64,000 nt of DNA from Apricaphanius iberus (taxonomy: Eukaryota; Chordata; Actinopteri; Cyprinodontiformes; Aphaniidae). Shown here piece by piece: positions 24,017 through 34,559 of this stretch. The number at the start of each line of letters is the position of its first letter. Positions within the stretch are counted from its first letter, which is position 1. The notes under the pieces were generated by a model. That model did no database searches. It had not been told where the DNA came from and saw nothing but the letters and a program-made list of their open reading frames with translations. Both the position numbers and the translations under genes were made by a program. The stretch is taken from NCBI GenBank assembly GCA_028564705.1, contig JAPXFQ010001299.1:765501-829500 (forward strand). Reading direction: 5' to 3'.

Positions 24017-24300
24017 ATGCCTCACTAAAGTATTCATACATGGTAATGTTTTTTTCATATTTTGATATGTTGCAAGCACAAACATCAATGAATTGGATGG
24101 AAATAATGTGATTAACCAACACAAAGTAGAGGATGGTTGTGAAGGGGAAAGAAAATGTATGTTTTACAGATAAAATGTAAGAAGTGTGGTATGATTTGGT
24201 ATTTTTTCCCCTTTGGTCTGATACACCAAAATTAAATTCAGTTCAACCAGTTACCTTCTACTGTCTGCCAACTTGATGGTGGCACCACCTTTAATACAGT
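24017..24300 (+). mobile_element. Tc1-like transposon fragment (left end)
   Basis: Runs GCCTCACTAAAGTATTCATA, TTTCATATTTTGATATGTTG, CAAGCACAAACATCAATGAA, ACCAACACAAAGTAGAGGAT and GTGAAGGGGAAAGAAAATG. This is the order seen in the left end of the CAGTGCCTTGC group of fish Tc1 elements. No transposase follows. The right boundary is approximate. Confidence 0.65.
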
Positions 24301-26884
24301 AAAGGTTGAATATAAATGTATGCCAATCTTTTCAAATTTCAATTAAAAATGAAAATAAATAAAACCATGTATCTTTTTCTTTCAAAAACATTGCGGGTTG
24401 TAAAAATTAAAAGGCATTATATCATGTATATTGTACTAGAATAAAATAAAATAAAATTCTGTTACATTGCTGCTTCATTTTAAGTTATGTAGTCAGAGCA
24501 TGGGTAAAAAAAAAAAAAAGGTTTCATTCCAATACACATTGCTCAGTTTGAGCCACTGGGGGTCACTTACGAAGGTCTGATTCAATTATTCTTCCTTTCA
24601 AAACAGGAGAAAAACATTTTCATGGTGAATGGTTTGCCTAAATAGATTACCATCTCAAATAATTCAATTTCCGTTAATTTGATTGATTTCATACCAAAGG
24701 GGGAAAGAAATCTTAATTTAAAAGCATTGCATTTCTAATCAAACATTAACGGAGAAGCAGCGGCAGGCAAAAATCTTTTATTACCAGTTTCTCCACTAAT
24801 TTAAATAGAAAATGCTCACGGCTGCCCCTATTAAATATCACCATTCCAATTCAGAGCATGCACTCATATGCAAGATCTCCTAAAAAAGGCTTCTTAACTC
24901 TTTGACGGCTGTATTCTTCCCACAATGCGCACTGCATGCGCTATCACAAACAACAGAGCATCTACGGGTGGCCATTACAGCAGCCGATCCAGATGAAAGA
25001 GTTCAGTTATCTGATCCAATCCCATTCATTATTCATCTCAGAAACACTGGGTTTCTCTTGCAGGGCAAAACTACGAAAACCAATCTAACCTTGTGAGCAA
25101 AAAGGAAATGCAACACAGTAGTGGAATGAGTCACCAAGACAGCAAAAGACGGAAAGAAATATAAACCTAGAGGTGAAGTCAAAAGTTGGGGGATATGTCA
25201 GGGTAGGGGCGGTTATCCACAGGTGAAGTGAACCATCAAGTAAACACTAAATTAAATGATCACAAACTTGAAAAAGCTAGAAAAAAAATTAAGGCCCACA
25301 AACAAAAAAAGAAGTGACATTTTTGACTTATTGAGCACTTCTCCACCAGGTGCACTCTGCAGAGGGGTGCCCGCTGGTGCAGTGCTGTCAGAAAATACAG
25401 CATTTTGGCCACTGCTGCGAGGAGAAAACACCTTGCGGAGACATTGTGTGAGTGGCAGGCAGAACTGGCAGGCTGCCACAGATAATAACATCTGAAATAA
25501 ATTTGATGTGTGGAATTCAATCTGTAGTGATAGGGACGGCTGCAGCATTAGAGCGAAGTTCTAAATGCTATCTACTCATCCATGGAATGAGGACTGACAC
25601 GCAGCCTCAGAGAATAGATTGTGCAATTAGCAGCCTTTGTGCTGTTTTGACACAATGAAAAGGGGAAATGAGATTCAACGTTGTCATGCATGGCTCTCTG
25701 TGGCTCTGCGATCCTCATAAGATAGTCGTCCTGTACTCCAGGTGAGAATAAGTTGAGACATTCTTAGATGTAATATAGCACAGAGAAAATGCACCAGGGA
25801 GAGTTATTAATAATCTGAAATATTTTATTCAAACTGTGTGATTTTTAGAGTGTTTCATTCTGATGTGATATTCTCATTGTAATGGGCATAACCATGAGGC
25901 GCAATACACAGTTCAAAGACAAGGGGGAGCTCCTTGAGTAGACATTGAACAAAAGTGGTTGGAGAACCTGACTTTCTCTAAATATTACTGATAATTCCTT
26001 TAATCTGTTTTCTAGCAACTGACAGTTGGATTTGAAGTGGATGCATGATTAACAAAATAAGTTCCAACAACATTGATAATAAATACAAATAATAAAACGA
26101 TACAAATCCTACAAGAGGGTGAAGAACGCTGAAGCGTAAACTGATACATTCTGTTTTCAAAGTCATCTGTATTTCTAGTTCTTAAAAAAATATTCAGAGC
26201 ACACACCTTTCAAACCAAAACATGAGCACATTGGTCAAAACAAAAATGTTTAGACCTCAGACAGACATTCAGCTTAAATTTGGTTGAACTCTTGACATTT
26301 TTCCTCCTCCACACTAGTACAGATGTATTTCTATGGAAAACATTGGTTTTAAAGCTATATTTAAATATTCTTACTAATTTACATTATTCAGCTCAATCCT
26401 AACTAAAAACCTGTTAGTTAAAAATATCCTCTAGTAAGGACTGATCTTACTGTCAGTATTAAATTATGTTTTATTTTCTACTTAAGTTAAGCTTGAAAAT
26501 CTTCAAAGTGGTGCTGTTTTAATGTGTTTATTATGATAATTTTTTGCATTTGCTTGCTGGAATCATATAATTGGTGCTTCTTCTTTTTTACAGTAAATGT
26601 TGCTTTTTGGGATAATATTCAATTCAGTATATTTAGGTTCAGTTAAAAGTACTTTGCAGAAACATTTCAGTAAACAGGAATATAATCCAAAAACGTAACT
26701 GTTTTAAGCAATTTATTTCAAAATGTTTACATTATATTGATATATACAGAGTTATGCTCTGGCCACGTTATGGGCTTCCCTATTGTGGGGAAAACCAATG
26801 ACCTACTGAGCAGTCAGTCACTGACACCGTCAACAAGGAGGAAAAAAACTGAGTCCTGAGTCCAAGCTTATCAATGAAAAGTTT
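24301..26884. promoter_or_regulatory. Repeat-poor stretch; possible conserved non-coding elements at 24560-24890 and 25580-25760
   Basis: 24560-24890 is the most convincing by eye. It is complex, uninterrupted and dense in AATTA/TAAT cores, e.g. TTAATTTGATTGATTTCATA, TTTAAATAGAAAATGCTC and TTAAATATCACCATTCCAAT. 25600-25700 carries TTGTGCAATTAGCAGCCTTT. Neither has coding features. The remainder, including 26200-26880, is AT-rich with nothing recognised. Confidence 0.35.
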
Positions 26885-27590
26885 AGTGGAAGGAAGACAT
26901 TTAGTAAAAAAGGTGCACAGGCAACAGGGTTAACCACAGCTTGAGAGGGTAGTTAAGGAAAGCCCAATTAAGTTTGGAGATGTACACAGGACATAGATGA
27001 CCTGTGCTCAGTACTTCAAAAGCCTCACCTACAAATATATTCAGGACAAAGGCTACAATTGTTTCATGTTGTGTGTTAATTCTCCTTTGACCTGGAGATG
27101 ACACCAGAAGTGTCTTATCTGGACAAAGGAGGAAAATGACTGTACTTTTACTCAGTGAAGCTAAAGATGAAAGTCTCATTTCATTTGGTAATCAAGGTCC
27201 CAGAGTCTGGAGTAACTGTGGAGAGAAATAGGATCAAGTGAATGTGAGGAATTTGGTTGCCATATCATCTGTCAGTGTTGGTACACTGTATTATTAAGTC
27301 TAAAGCCAGCAACATTTGCTGCCACATTTTTCTTCCACTTAACTTTTAATAAACCCACTTAGATACAGCACTCTCTGACAACAGTCTCCTATAGCAATAA
27401 CTATTATAACCACTAAACAACTGTCTAGTTAGTAATATTCTTCATGACAAGATAAACCAACACTTTTGTATTTAAAATGTTTAAATGTTAATGGTCTTAT
27501 GTAATATACATTTCTTAGAACCTGAATCATGTACTTTAATTAGCTCTAATCCATTGTCATCAAAATTAACATAATTAAATGCTTGACATG
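26885..27590 (+). pseudogene. Tc1/mariner-type transposase relic with 3' non-coding end
   Basis: The order of blocks follows a well-known fish Tc1/mariner gene. GGTGCACAGGCAACAGGGTT comes first, then GGACAAAGGCTACAATTGTT, CACCAGAAGTGTCTTATCTG and GGTAATCAAGGTCCCAGAGT (frame GNQGPRVW). A GCCATATCATCTGTCAGTGT block follows (the 'GAMSSAGVG' region in intact copies). The 3' end resembles the usual tail: GGTCTTATGTAATATACATT at 27493 and GTCATCAAAATTAACATAAT at 27557. About 150 bp between them is foreign or too diverged, and no frame is intact. Confidence 0.8.
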
Positions 27591-27626
27591 GGGATCCTAA
27601 GTCCCCGCCCCTTCTGGACGGCCTAA

Positions 27627-28232
27627 GGGTCCCCTGGATGAAAAATAATGAATGGAAGTCAATGGTGCGATAAAATATATTTTCTGATCCGCTTTGTCTT
27701 ATGTCCTGAATCACACATATATATTGTACCTCAATTTAAATGATAACTAATGACGTGCCTTTCGACTGTGTTTGTAAAGAGATTTTGGATTTATTTGATA
27801 GTAAAAATTCGCAATTAAAATCCCGACCAATCAGAAGTCTCATATATGACACACCGCAGCTAACGCAAGCTAACGCAAGCTAACCCTTGCTGGCACGTTA
27901 AAAACACTGAGACCTTGTAGAGCTTCTCCCGCATGCTGGCTCTCACTCCACCGACAGCTTCACTCCCGGCATAGCTGCTTCTTTCCCTATGGAAAGATTT
28001 ATAATGCTTTTCTCTGCATTTAATCCTCCTTCCTTCATCCTGGAGGCATCGGCCCACTTTCTCCTTCTTCTGCAGTTGTACTCCTTTAAGATTATAACAC
28101 AAAACCTTAAGTAACATCAAAATATGTCTTTATAATTCACACACATACATTTGATCCATTTCAAACGGGATCAGAAAATAACTTTTATCGCTCCACTGAC
28201 TTTCATTCATTTTTTTCAGGAGTAGGGGACCC
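27627..28232. mobile_element. Foldback-type MITE with ~64-bp inverted repeats, about 606 bp
   Basis: The left arm 27627-27690 starts GGGTCCCCTGGATGAAAAAT and ends ATTTTCTGATCC. The right arm 28168-28232, read backwards, starts GGGTCCCCTACTCCTGAAAA and ends ATTTTCTGATCC. Both share an AATGAATGGAAGTCAATGG-like core and GCGATAAAA. The interior has no transposase. It carries a 10-bp tandem repeat (CAAGCTAACG, about three copies, 27856-27887). No target duplication was found, so the superfamily is open. Confidence 0.8.
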
Positions 28233-29219
28233 ATGGACCTGAAATAGAAGGACGTGATTTAGGCTCTCATTTATTATTCAGTGTGTAACAACATGCTTTT
28301 CAGCCTTTGAATATAATTAGTGAAATAATTTTTTAATAATATATACATTTATTGAGATGTACCTGCGTAATGAGCATAAACCCTATCCTGTTTGTGGTTG
28401 CTTTTGATGCAGTCCACATCTTACAAAACTCTCAAATTAGCTTTGCCTCATAATTCTCTTAAGACTTCAGAGGTGATTCTTGTTTGTGCCATTTTTCACC
28501 TCTTCACATTTTCCTTCCACTAAACTTTCCAGCAATATATTTGGATTATGTGAACAACCAGCTCTTTAGCAGTTACCTTTCCTCTCTTATTCTCGTTGGG
28601 AACGGTGCCACTGATTGTTTGTTGCACAGCTGGCAAAACAAAAGCGTCCAAATTCACAGAATAAACACTTGCACTATATCAGTATGCGTGTAATTAACCG
28701 ACAGCATTTATTTTAAATAATCTGTTTTAGATTTGAACTGCGAATTATCGTTAAATTAAGAAAAATAACATATCAACTATATTTACATTTCCCGACAAGC
28801 ACCTAAATAATGAACACAAATTTAATGCACTTTTAGCAGATAATTAAATGTGCTGCAGCTATAAAACTAAAGCCTTGTCAAGTAAGCATAGCTCGGTTTC
28901 CCACATGTGAATAAACAGCATAAAACCCATAAAAGAAAATGACTATAATACACCCATAAAGTGTCTGTGGTCCTCTGTGGAGGATTTACCTCACAGCACT
29001 GCATGGCATTTTACGCTTCCTATGGAACCACGTTTATATTCTCTCCATTCCCCCACTGGGAATTACAGTATATCTTAGCTTGCAATCTAAGAAGGCAATA
29101 ACACAACCTTAAACGTTTTTAAAAGACTCAGGAGGAAGCGCTGTATTATTTCTATACCAGCCTAGGTGTCATTGCAACCTAACACAGCTCTCATGCAATA
29201 GTGAGCAGCCCCCTACCCT
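28233..29219. promoter_or_regulatory. Gene-proximal upstream sequence; possible conserved element at 28790-28990
   Basis: Lies just upstream of the CpG-rich start region. The part 28800-28990 is complex and repeat-free, with TTTAATGCACTTTTAGCAGA, TAATTAAATGTGCTGCAGC and CAGCATAAAACCCATAAAAG. It could be a proximal enhancer. Nothing proves this. Confidence 0.3.
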
Positions 29220-29234
29220 CTCTCTCCGCCCCTC

Positions 29235-29273
29235 ATGTGTCTACATTTCCATCCCATGGCCGTCACTAGGTGA
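29235..29273 (+). other. Possible short upstream ORF
   Basis: An ATG at 29235 opens a 12-codon frame ending TGA at 29271-29273. A second in-frame ATG at 29256 (MAVTR, stop) has a good +4 G. Both share the frame of the main start at 29307, so the TGA also shows that the main ORF cannot extend upstream. If this sequence is in the mRNA leader, it could reduce translation of the main ORF. Transcription through it is not shown. Confidence 0.4.
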
Positions 29274-29306
29274 TTTAGCGCCGCCAGTCTCAAGCAGGTA
29301 TCCAAC

Positions 29307-29382
29307 ATGGCGATCACGGGGAGCGGATCTCTCGCTATTTCTTTCTCAGTTTTCGTGATTTTGGCGGCGTTTCTTCACCAAG
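29307..29382 (+). CDS. First coding exon of an unidentified secreted or membrane protein
   Basis: ATG at 29307 has A at -3 and G at +4, a strong start context, with an in-frame stop 33 bases upstream. The exon encodes 25 residues plus one base: MAITGSGSLAI, then the hydrophobic SFSVFVILAAFLHQ. It ends CAAG|GTGAGT, a near-ideal donor, giving a phase-1 intron. A hydrophobic leader, phase-1 junction and CpG-island start are typical of signal-peptide exons of secreted or type I membrane proteins (e.g. immunoglobulin- or EGF-domain proteins). The n-region has no basic residue and no cleavage site is visible in this exon, so a membrane anchor is possible. I do not recognise the protein, and no second exon was found before 64000. 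The first intron would then exceed 34 kb. Confidence 0.65.
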
Positions 29383-29879
29383 GTGAGTTTGTGTGTTTTT
29401 CTTCCTTAGCTGCCTTGTGATGCAGAATTACTCGACCGCAGCAATCAATAAAGCAAACAAAAAGAGGGAAGAGGAGTATAGAGCTGCCGGGGAAGAAGTT
29501 GTTGGTGCGTTGCGCGCACGACGCGCACCAGCTTTTCGAATCTCAGCATCACTTTCAGTTTGTTTCATACTAAAAATACCCAAGCTGATCTCAGAGGCTG
29601 CACGGCTGCTTCCGTCGTAGTTGTAGCTCTGAGTCGAACGGTATTTCTTTTTACTGTCGAACGCTCCAAGAGTTGCTATAAAAAGTAACAAGCGCAGATA
29701 AAGTGTGAGTAGTGATCGAACCAGCATTTACCCAAACGAGTGACACAGTGGGTTTCCGTAGCAAACTGGGAGCACACGACTCTAGCTTTAGTCTACCGCA
29801 TCCTCAAAGGCACATAACTCATCTCGTTTACCCCTTTAGATCTCTCCGAGGCTCTGCGCTTCAGGTGCACTTTAGAGGA
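29383..29879 (+). other. Start of presumed intron 1, CpG-rich
   Basis: Begins GTGAGTTTGTG. The frames at 29393-29620 and 29712-30086 arise from CpG-rich composition and lack supporting features. Part of this stretch may be alternative first exon or regulatory sequence. Confidence 0.5.
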
Positions 29880-29903
29880 GGGGGGGGGGGGGGAGGGGGG
29901 GGG
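29880..29903 (+). repeat. G-run (14 G, A, 9 G) with quadruplex potential
   Basis: Two long guanine runs broken by one A sit ~500 bp downstream of the first exon, still in the CpG-rich region, on the coding (+) strand. Such a run can form a G-quadruplex in DNA or nascent RNA. Its length is probably variable between individuals and uncertain in assembly. Confidence 0.9.
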
Positions 29904-30060
29904 TTGTGGAAACACGCATTGCAGATTGTGAATCCACTGGCCGCGCAGCAGCTGAAGCTCCGGATACACGCAAATGTGTCCCGATGTCCGCAGTCCGCAT
30001 TTTCTCCCCCTCAGTCTGCCGATGATGCTGCAAGTGAACATCTGCCATATCGCTGCAACG

Positions 30061-31140
30061 ATCAGAGGATTTTTTTCTTTAACTAGCACAATTCATAATA
30101 TTGCAATAGAGTTATATCGGGTAAAATGTTCCCACTTTTGTTGCCACTTTTGCAAGTGGCAATGGCCCTCTATAACCCCAATCGTGTTGAGCAACAGTTG
30201 GAATGACAGGGTCACACTTAATAAATCAGAATCAAGCCACAGTAATACATTAGTGGTGTATACTGGAGTCCTATCTGCAGCTTACATCAACAGGTCTATA
30301 GAAACTCGTGTGTTTGTATGTGTGTGTGCGTGTGTGTGTGTGTGTGGTTGCTGCTCTCTAAATGTGAGTACTTGTTAAATATTTTTTAAGACAGTTTTTT
30401 TTGCAGTTCATTGTTACAAGGCTTTCATTTCACAGCTGCTGGATGTATTATACTCCGTGTTGAACAGCAGCTAAATGACATTTACAGCAATGTCTCCTTG
30501 TCAAATTAATTTAATTAACCTCTTAGCAGAATAAAAATAATGCATCCTGAATGTGGAATAACCTCAAGGTTTATACAATGAGAGCTGTATGGCATATTGA
30601 ATATAAGCAAGCATTTACTTGGTACACACTTGTTTTTCAACTTGATCTCAGATTTTTGGTGACTGAATAGTAACTGAGTCAATCCTTTGTACAACCACTT
30701 TTGCTTCTGAAGTATCACACTTAATTTAAAGAAACAGTTCTGCTAATTCTTATGTCAGATAAAAAAATATCTGTGATCTGCACATTTTAAGTCTTTCCAG
30801 GGGTTCTCCTGTTTAAAAAAAATATACTCCAAATCTGCTCCCCTCTATAGTCAGTCGTCAGTGAACAGTATCTTGCGTGGTTTTTTAAAAAGATTTTTGC
30901 CTGGTTTAGCACACATGGATCAAATGAATAGCAGGTTTCTGCACTTAAATCTGCTTTATTGTTGCAGAAATATATCTAAAATCCCTCAGTGACTGGACTT
31001 GGACACCCCTGAATTCTAAACAATTTCATTGTGTCCCAGGGTTTATGTACTGTGTTGCGGCTTTTAATGGGAGTTTAAGTATACCCACCACCATCTTTTA
31101 TCATGGGGATAATGTCTTTAGGGTGCAGTGTTGGTTTATA
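30061..31140 (+). other. Presumed intron sequence with (GT)n microsatellite
   Basis: A GT-rich microsatellite with interruptions lies at about 30308-30347. No exon or repeat family is recognised elsewhere. Confidence 0.5.
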
Positions 31141-31163
31141 TTTTTTTTTTTTTTTTTTTTTTT
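31141..31163. repeat. T23 homopolymer
   Basis: Twenty-three consecutive T. No adjacent retroposon body was recognised that would make it a reverse-complement poly(A) tail. Confidence 0.9.
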
Positions 31164-31426
31164 AATCATGGTTTTGGTGTTTTTGGTCTGCCATTATAGA
31201 TATAAAATGAATTTGAAACCGCTTGAAATGCAGAAATTCAGCTTTTTGGGAGTTTTTTGTTTATATAGTTACTAATTTACAAATACAGACCATTATGTTA
31301 TGGATGGAAAAGCAGTCCCACACTCAGTAATGGACAATTTGTGAATTCAACTGAAAAAGAGGGAAAGATAATGGCTCCCAGACAGATTCTTTGGAATCAA
31401 GGCATGCCAAGGTTTCAAAAGTTTAT

Positions 31427-31850
31427 TGTTATGATCCTTGGGTGTTTGGCTTGTGTTTTGCTACTTAGTTTAGTCTGGTGTTCTGTTCTCTGTGCATTTG
31501 GATTTTTTTTTCTTCAAACCCCTTGGTTTGAAGATTCCTTGTGTCTGGTTCAGCTTTCTTTATGTTAATTATTCTCCTTCCCTCTGTTTGGCTGTTTGCT
31601 CTCTTCCACAGCTGTACCTAATCCCTTGATAAACTTACCTGTATTCATTGTTCTTCTCCTCTCTCACCTCAGTATATAAACTCACTGGCTTTGATGATTC
31701 TTTTTTGTTCCTCTCTTTACTCTGCCCATGCTCCATGGCGTGTTCATTTTGGAAAAGTTCTGTAAGTTTTCTGTTTTAATCATCAAACCTCCAACCATGA
31801 TCTTTTCAAGTTTGTATTTTCGTCCAAATATAAACATACAAAATATGACA
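31427..31850 (+). mobile_element. Possible solo LTR
   Basis: The stretch starts TGTTATGATCC and ends ATGACA, fitting the TG...CA rule with inverted TGT(T/C)AT ends. Inside, CACAGCTGTACCTAATCCC and CTCTCACCTCAGTATATAAA resemble the promoter part of fish gypsy-type LTRs as I remember them, with TATATAAA as a TATA box. The flanking pentamers TTTAT and GCTAT agree at only 3 of 5 positions and no internal retroviral-type genes are present. The call stays tentative. Confidence 0.35.
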
Positions 31851-32479
31851 GCTATTCTTTCATAACTGCTACGATTTTCCACCACATTGTTCCTATGATT
31901 TAAAGTCTTTTTTAATCATATTGTAGGCAATTTACTTAAGCAGATTTTTGAAGCATTGAGAAATAAGCCCCCCCCCCCCAACATTTTGATGCACCCTGTG
32001 GGTCAGCTGGCTGAAAAACTTCTGGTTGCTGAGAAATATGGATAGTGACCATGTGGGAACTCTTAATGAAGTACGGTAACACTTTTTTCAAACTGCAGTT
32101 GGGAAGACATGAGTGAGATGTCTTTTAAGCACCTGTTTGCATGCTGGCTATCTGAGCAAATATCTCGACTACTTAACCTGCTGGTTTCAGTTTGTTGCAC
32201 CATTGTTACTCTTTAAACAGCAAAATGTCAAAAAAGTATAATATTTCATGCAAAATGTACTTGAAAACGTCTATCAAATCAAAACTTTTGCTTTCGTCAT
32301 TTGATAAAGGTTAAAATAAACACAAATAAATCTTAAAGGTAACAATATGAAAGTGCAGTATTTACCAAGATGTTTATTTTTGCAGCAGTAAGAATACTGT
32401 AGGTCTTTATGTTTTAACTAAAAACAGCTATAACACGTTACATAGTTTTATTCATAATGTTGTGGAAAAAAAATATGTA
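31851..32479 (+). other. Presumed intron sequence
   Basis: Contains a C12 run at 31968-31979; otherwise nothing recognised. Confidence 0.45.
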
Positions 32480-33020
32480 GCATCATTTTGCTCAAGGTTA
32501 CCAAATCATAAGAACCCCACACCAGCCCGTTCCTTGTCCCTCTTATCAAAAAAGAACACCATTCCTTCTCTGAAAATTGGCAGTCATAAAACTAAAGAGC
32601 TGCCTCGGCTGAGCATCCCCGTTATGAAAAAAGGAGAGTTTTTGCATTACAACAGAGGAATCTGTTTAGCAGTGTGTCTCTCCTTCGTGTCTCCTGGGGC
32701 CTAGCCTGTTGTAGCGCATCAGATGGTTGAATTTCAGAGGGTTCAATGATCCCACTTATTGCCAGTTTAAAGCCATTCGTCAGGACTGAGTGATGGTGAA
32801 GTGGATCAATACGAGCTGTCATGAAGCCTCGAGGCGCCGCTGAAGGACAGGATCTCAGAGAAACAAAAGGAAACATACAGCTGTTACAGAGCTCTTGGAT
32901 GCCAGTTGGCGTCTGACCCGGTGAGTGATTGACAATGTTCGGCTCAGGCTGCCTACGGTGGGGTTTGGCTTTGAAACAGATACTGCGGAAATCTGCTCAC
33001 AGCGTGCTGCTCTGCCCTCA
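32480..33020. promoter_or_regulatory. Repeat-poor intronic stretch; possible conserved non-coding element
   Basis: Complex, balanced-composition sequence inside the presumed intron. Examples are AGCGCATCAGATGGTTGAAT, ACTTATTGCCAGTTTAAAGC and ATGAAGCCTCGAGGCGCCGC. The frames at 32462-32704 (+) and 32622-32876 (-) have no coding signature or flanking splice sites, so the complexity is better explained by regulatory sequence. Not testable from one genome. Confidence 0.3.
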
Positions 33021-34559
33021 ATTTGTGTTTGGATATTTGTATTCTAGTGGGTGGTTGTTGTTATTTCTTCCTCTGTTATTTTACAAGTTTCCCCTGTGTT
33101 TTATGATTGTCCTGTGGCAATGGTAGATGTTGGTGTCTGCGGGACAGGCATCCGTACTTTTTTATGCATATTTTAGTTTTACATTGGAGATAATGCCACT
33201 GACTTTGTAGAAACAGTAAGAATTTAGATGAATTCGAGGTGAAGTCCTGAATTGTTGGAAATAACGGGCTCAGATCAGTATGGTAAATAAGGATGAGCGC
33301 AGAATCTCTAGCAAGGGGTACCTTGAGGTCCTTATGGACAATAGAGCCCAAAGGTGATCTTATTGGACTATATGTCAAAGCAAAGTCTTGATCAGTAGTT
33401 CATCAGGGCTTCAAAGGTATTTATTTGGACGTCGACTGCTTTCTTGTTTCAGATATAAGATGTCTCTGGCCTAAAACAAGCTGTAGACAGCAGATGAAAG
33501 AAAACGTAAATAAGAATGACGTGATATAGGACCTGAATAATGCATCATTCTTTAGTTCTATTAAAATTATGCCAATTTTCATCAAACAGCTGTTTTAGAC
33601 ACATCATTGATGCAAAAATACAATTTTATTTGTGCTAAGCCATATTTAATGTTTTTTTAATGACTCAACTGTAAAAAAAATTTAAACAAAATTCAAACTG
33701 ATCCTTTTTCTTAAGCTGTCTTTTTTATTTGTTGACCAAAGACTAGTTCCTTTGAGTTGGGGGAGTTTTTTTTTTATTATAACTGAATACTTTTTAGTCA
33801 GAGTTTGTAGCTTAACAAACAAACAAACAAACATACAAAAAAAATATTTAATAGGTCTAGCAGAGGTCAAAAAAGTAATTGAAAAATAGAGAAAAAAATC
33901 CAATATCTAAAGGAAAACATTGATAGACATTCAACAAGCCTTGAGAAATATTAGTCAAAATCCCTTTAAAAAATTTAAAAAATCAGGATTATTGAAAGAA
34001 TATATATAATATAAAGAAATTAAGAAAGCTTTAAGCTTTTTGAACAGTACTTAGTTTTCACCATCAGCTGGGAAATGTTTTGTCGGATTTAGGCTACAAT
34101 ACCATGTAGTTTCATTGCTCTTCCATAGAAACACTATCACTTACAGTTCAAACTTAAAAAAATGATTTGACTTGAATTTTTTAAACTGCTGCTAGTGATT
34201 TTGCCCTTCATAATTTAGTATTTTCTGTGTTTTTGGTCTTTTTTATTCTGAAATGAACCATTCTGTAATAGGAATTTTCATTTAAAAATTAAGAACTGGT
34301 AATCCACAGTAGGTTTCTTCACTCTAGACTACTGTGAGGAAGTTTCTCAGGGTTTCTTAATTTCTCAGGGTTCTAAGATGTCTATGTTCTATTAATGTTT
34401 TTGAAATGTACTGCACTTTATCATGGCCTCTATTAAAGGTAAATTTGCAGTACAACCCACTCATATTCATGAAAAAACATTCTATCAAGTCAACCAGAAT
34501 CATTTTACAAAGACTTAATTTACTCTGATCAGATACATGCCCATTTTAATAGATATCAT
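33021..34559 (+). other. Presumed intron sequence
   Basis: AT-rich with a short (AAAC)n run near 33815-33833. No exon or repeat family recognised. Confidence 0.45.

Larger units (their letters stand above)
29220..30060 (+). promoter_or_regulatory. CpG-rich promoter region of the 29307 gene
   Basis: GC and CpG content rise sharply compared with the AT-rich surroundings, for example GCGTTGCGCGCACGACGCGC at about 29506-29525. A GC-box core CCGCCCC (GGGGCGG on the other strand) lies at 29226-29232. AACATGGCG at 29304-29312 fits the YY1 consensus that often overlaps starts of TATA-less genes. No TATA box is seen upstream. The region spans the first exon and the start of the intron, as expected for a vertebrate CpG-island promoter. 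The transcription start is not determinable here. Confidence 0.65.

Noticed and set aside
29712..30378. Frames of 98-134 residues on both strands of the CpG-rich region
   Set aside because: Overlapping frames on both strands arise from high GC with few stops; they cross the G-run and the GT microsatellite and have no domain.
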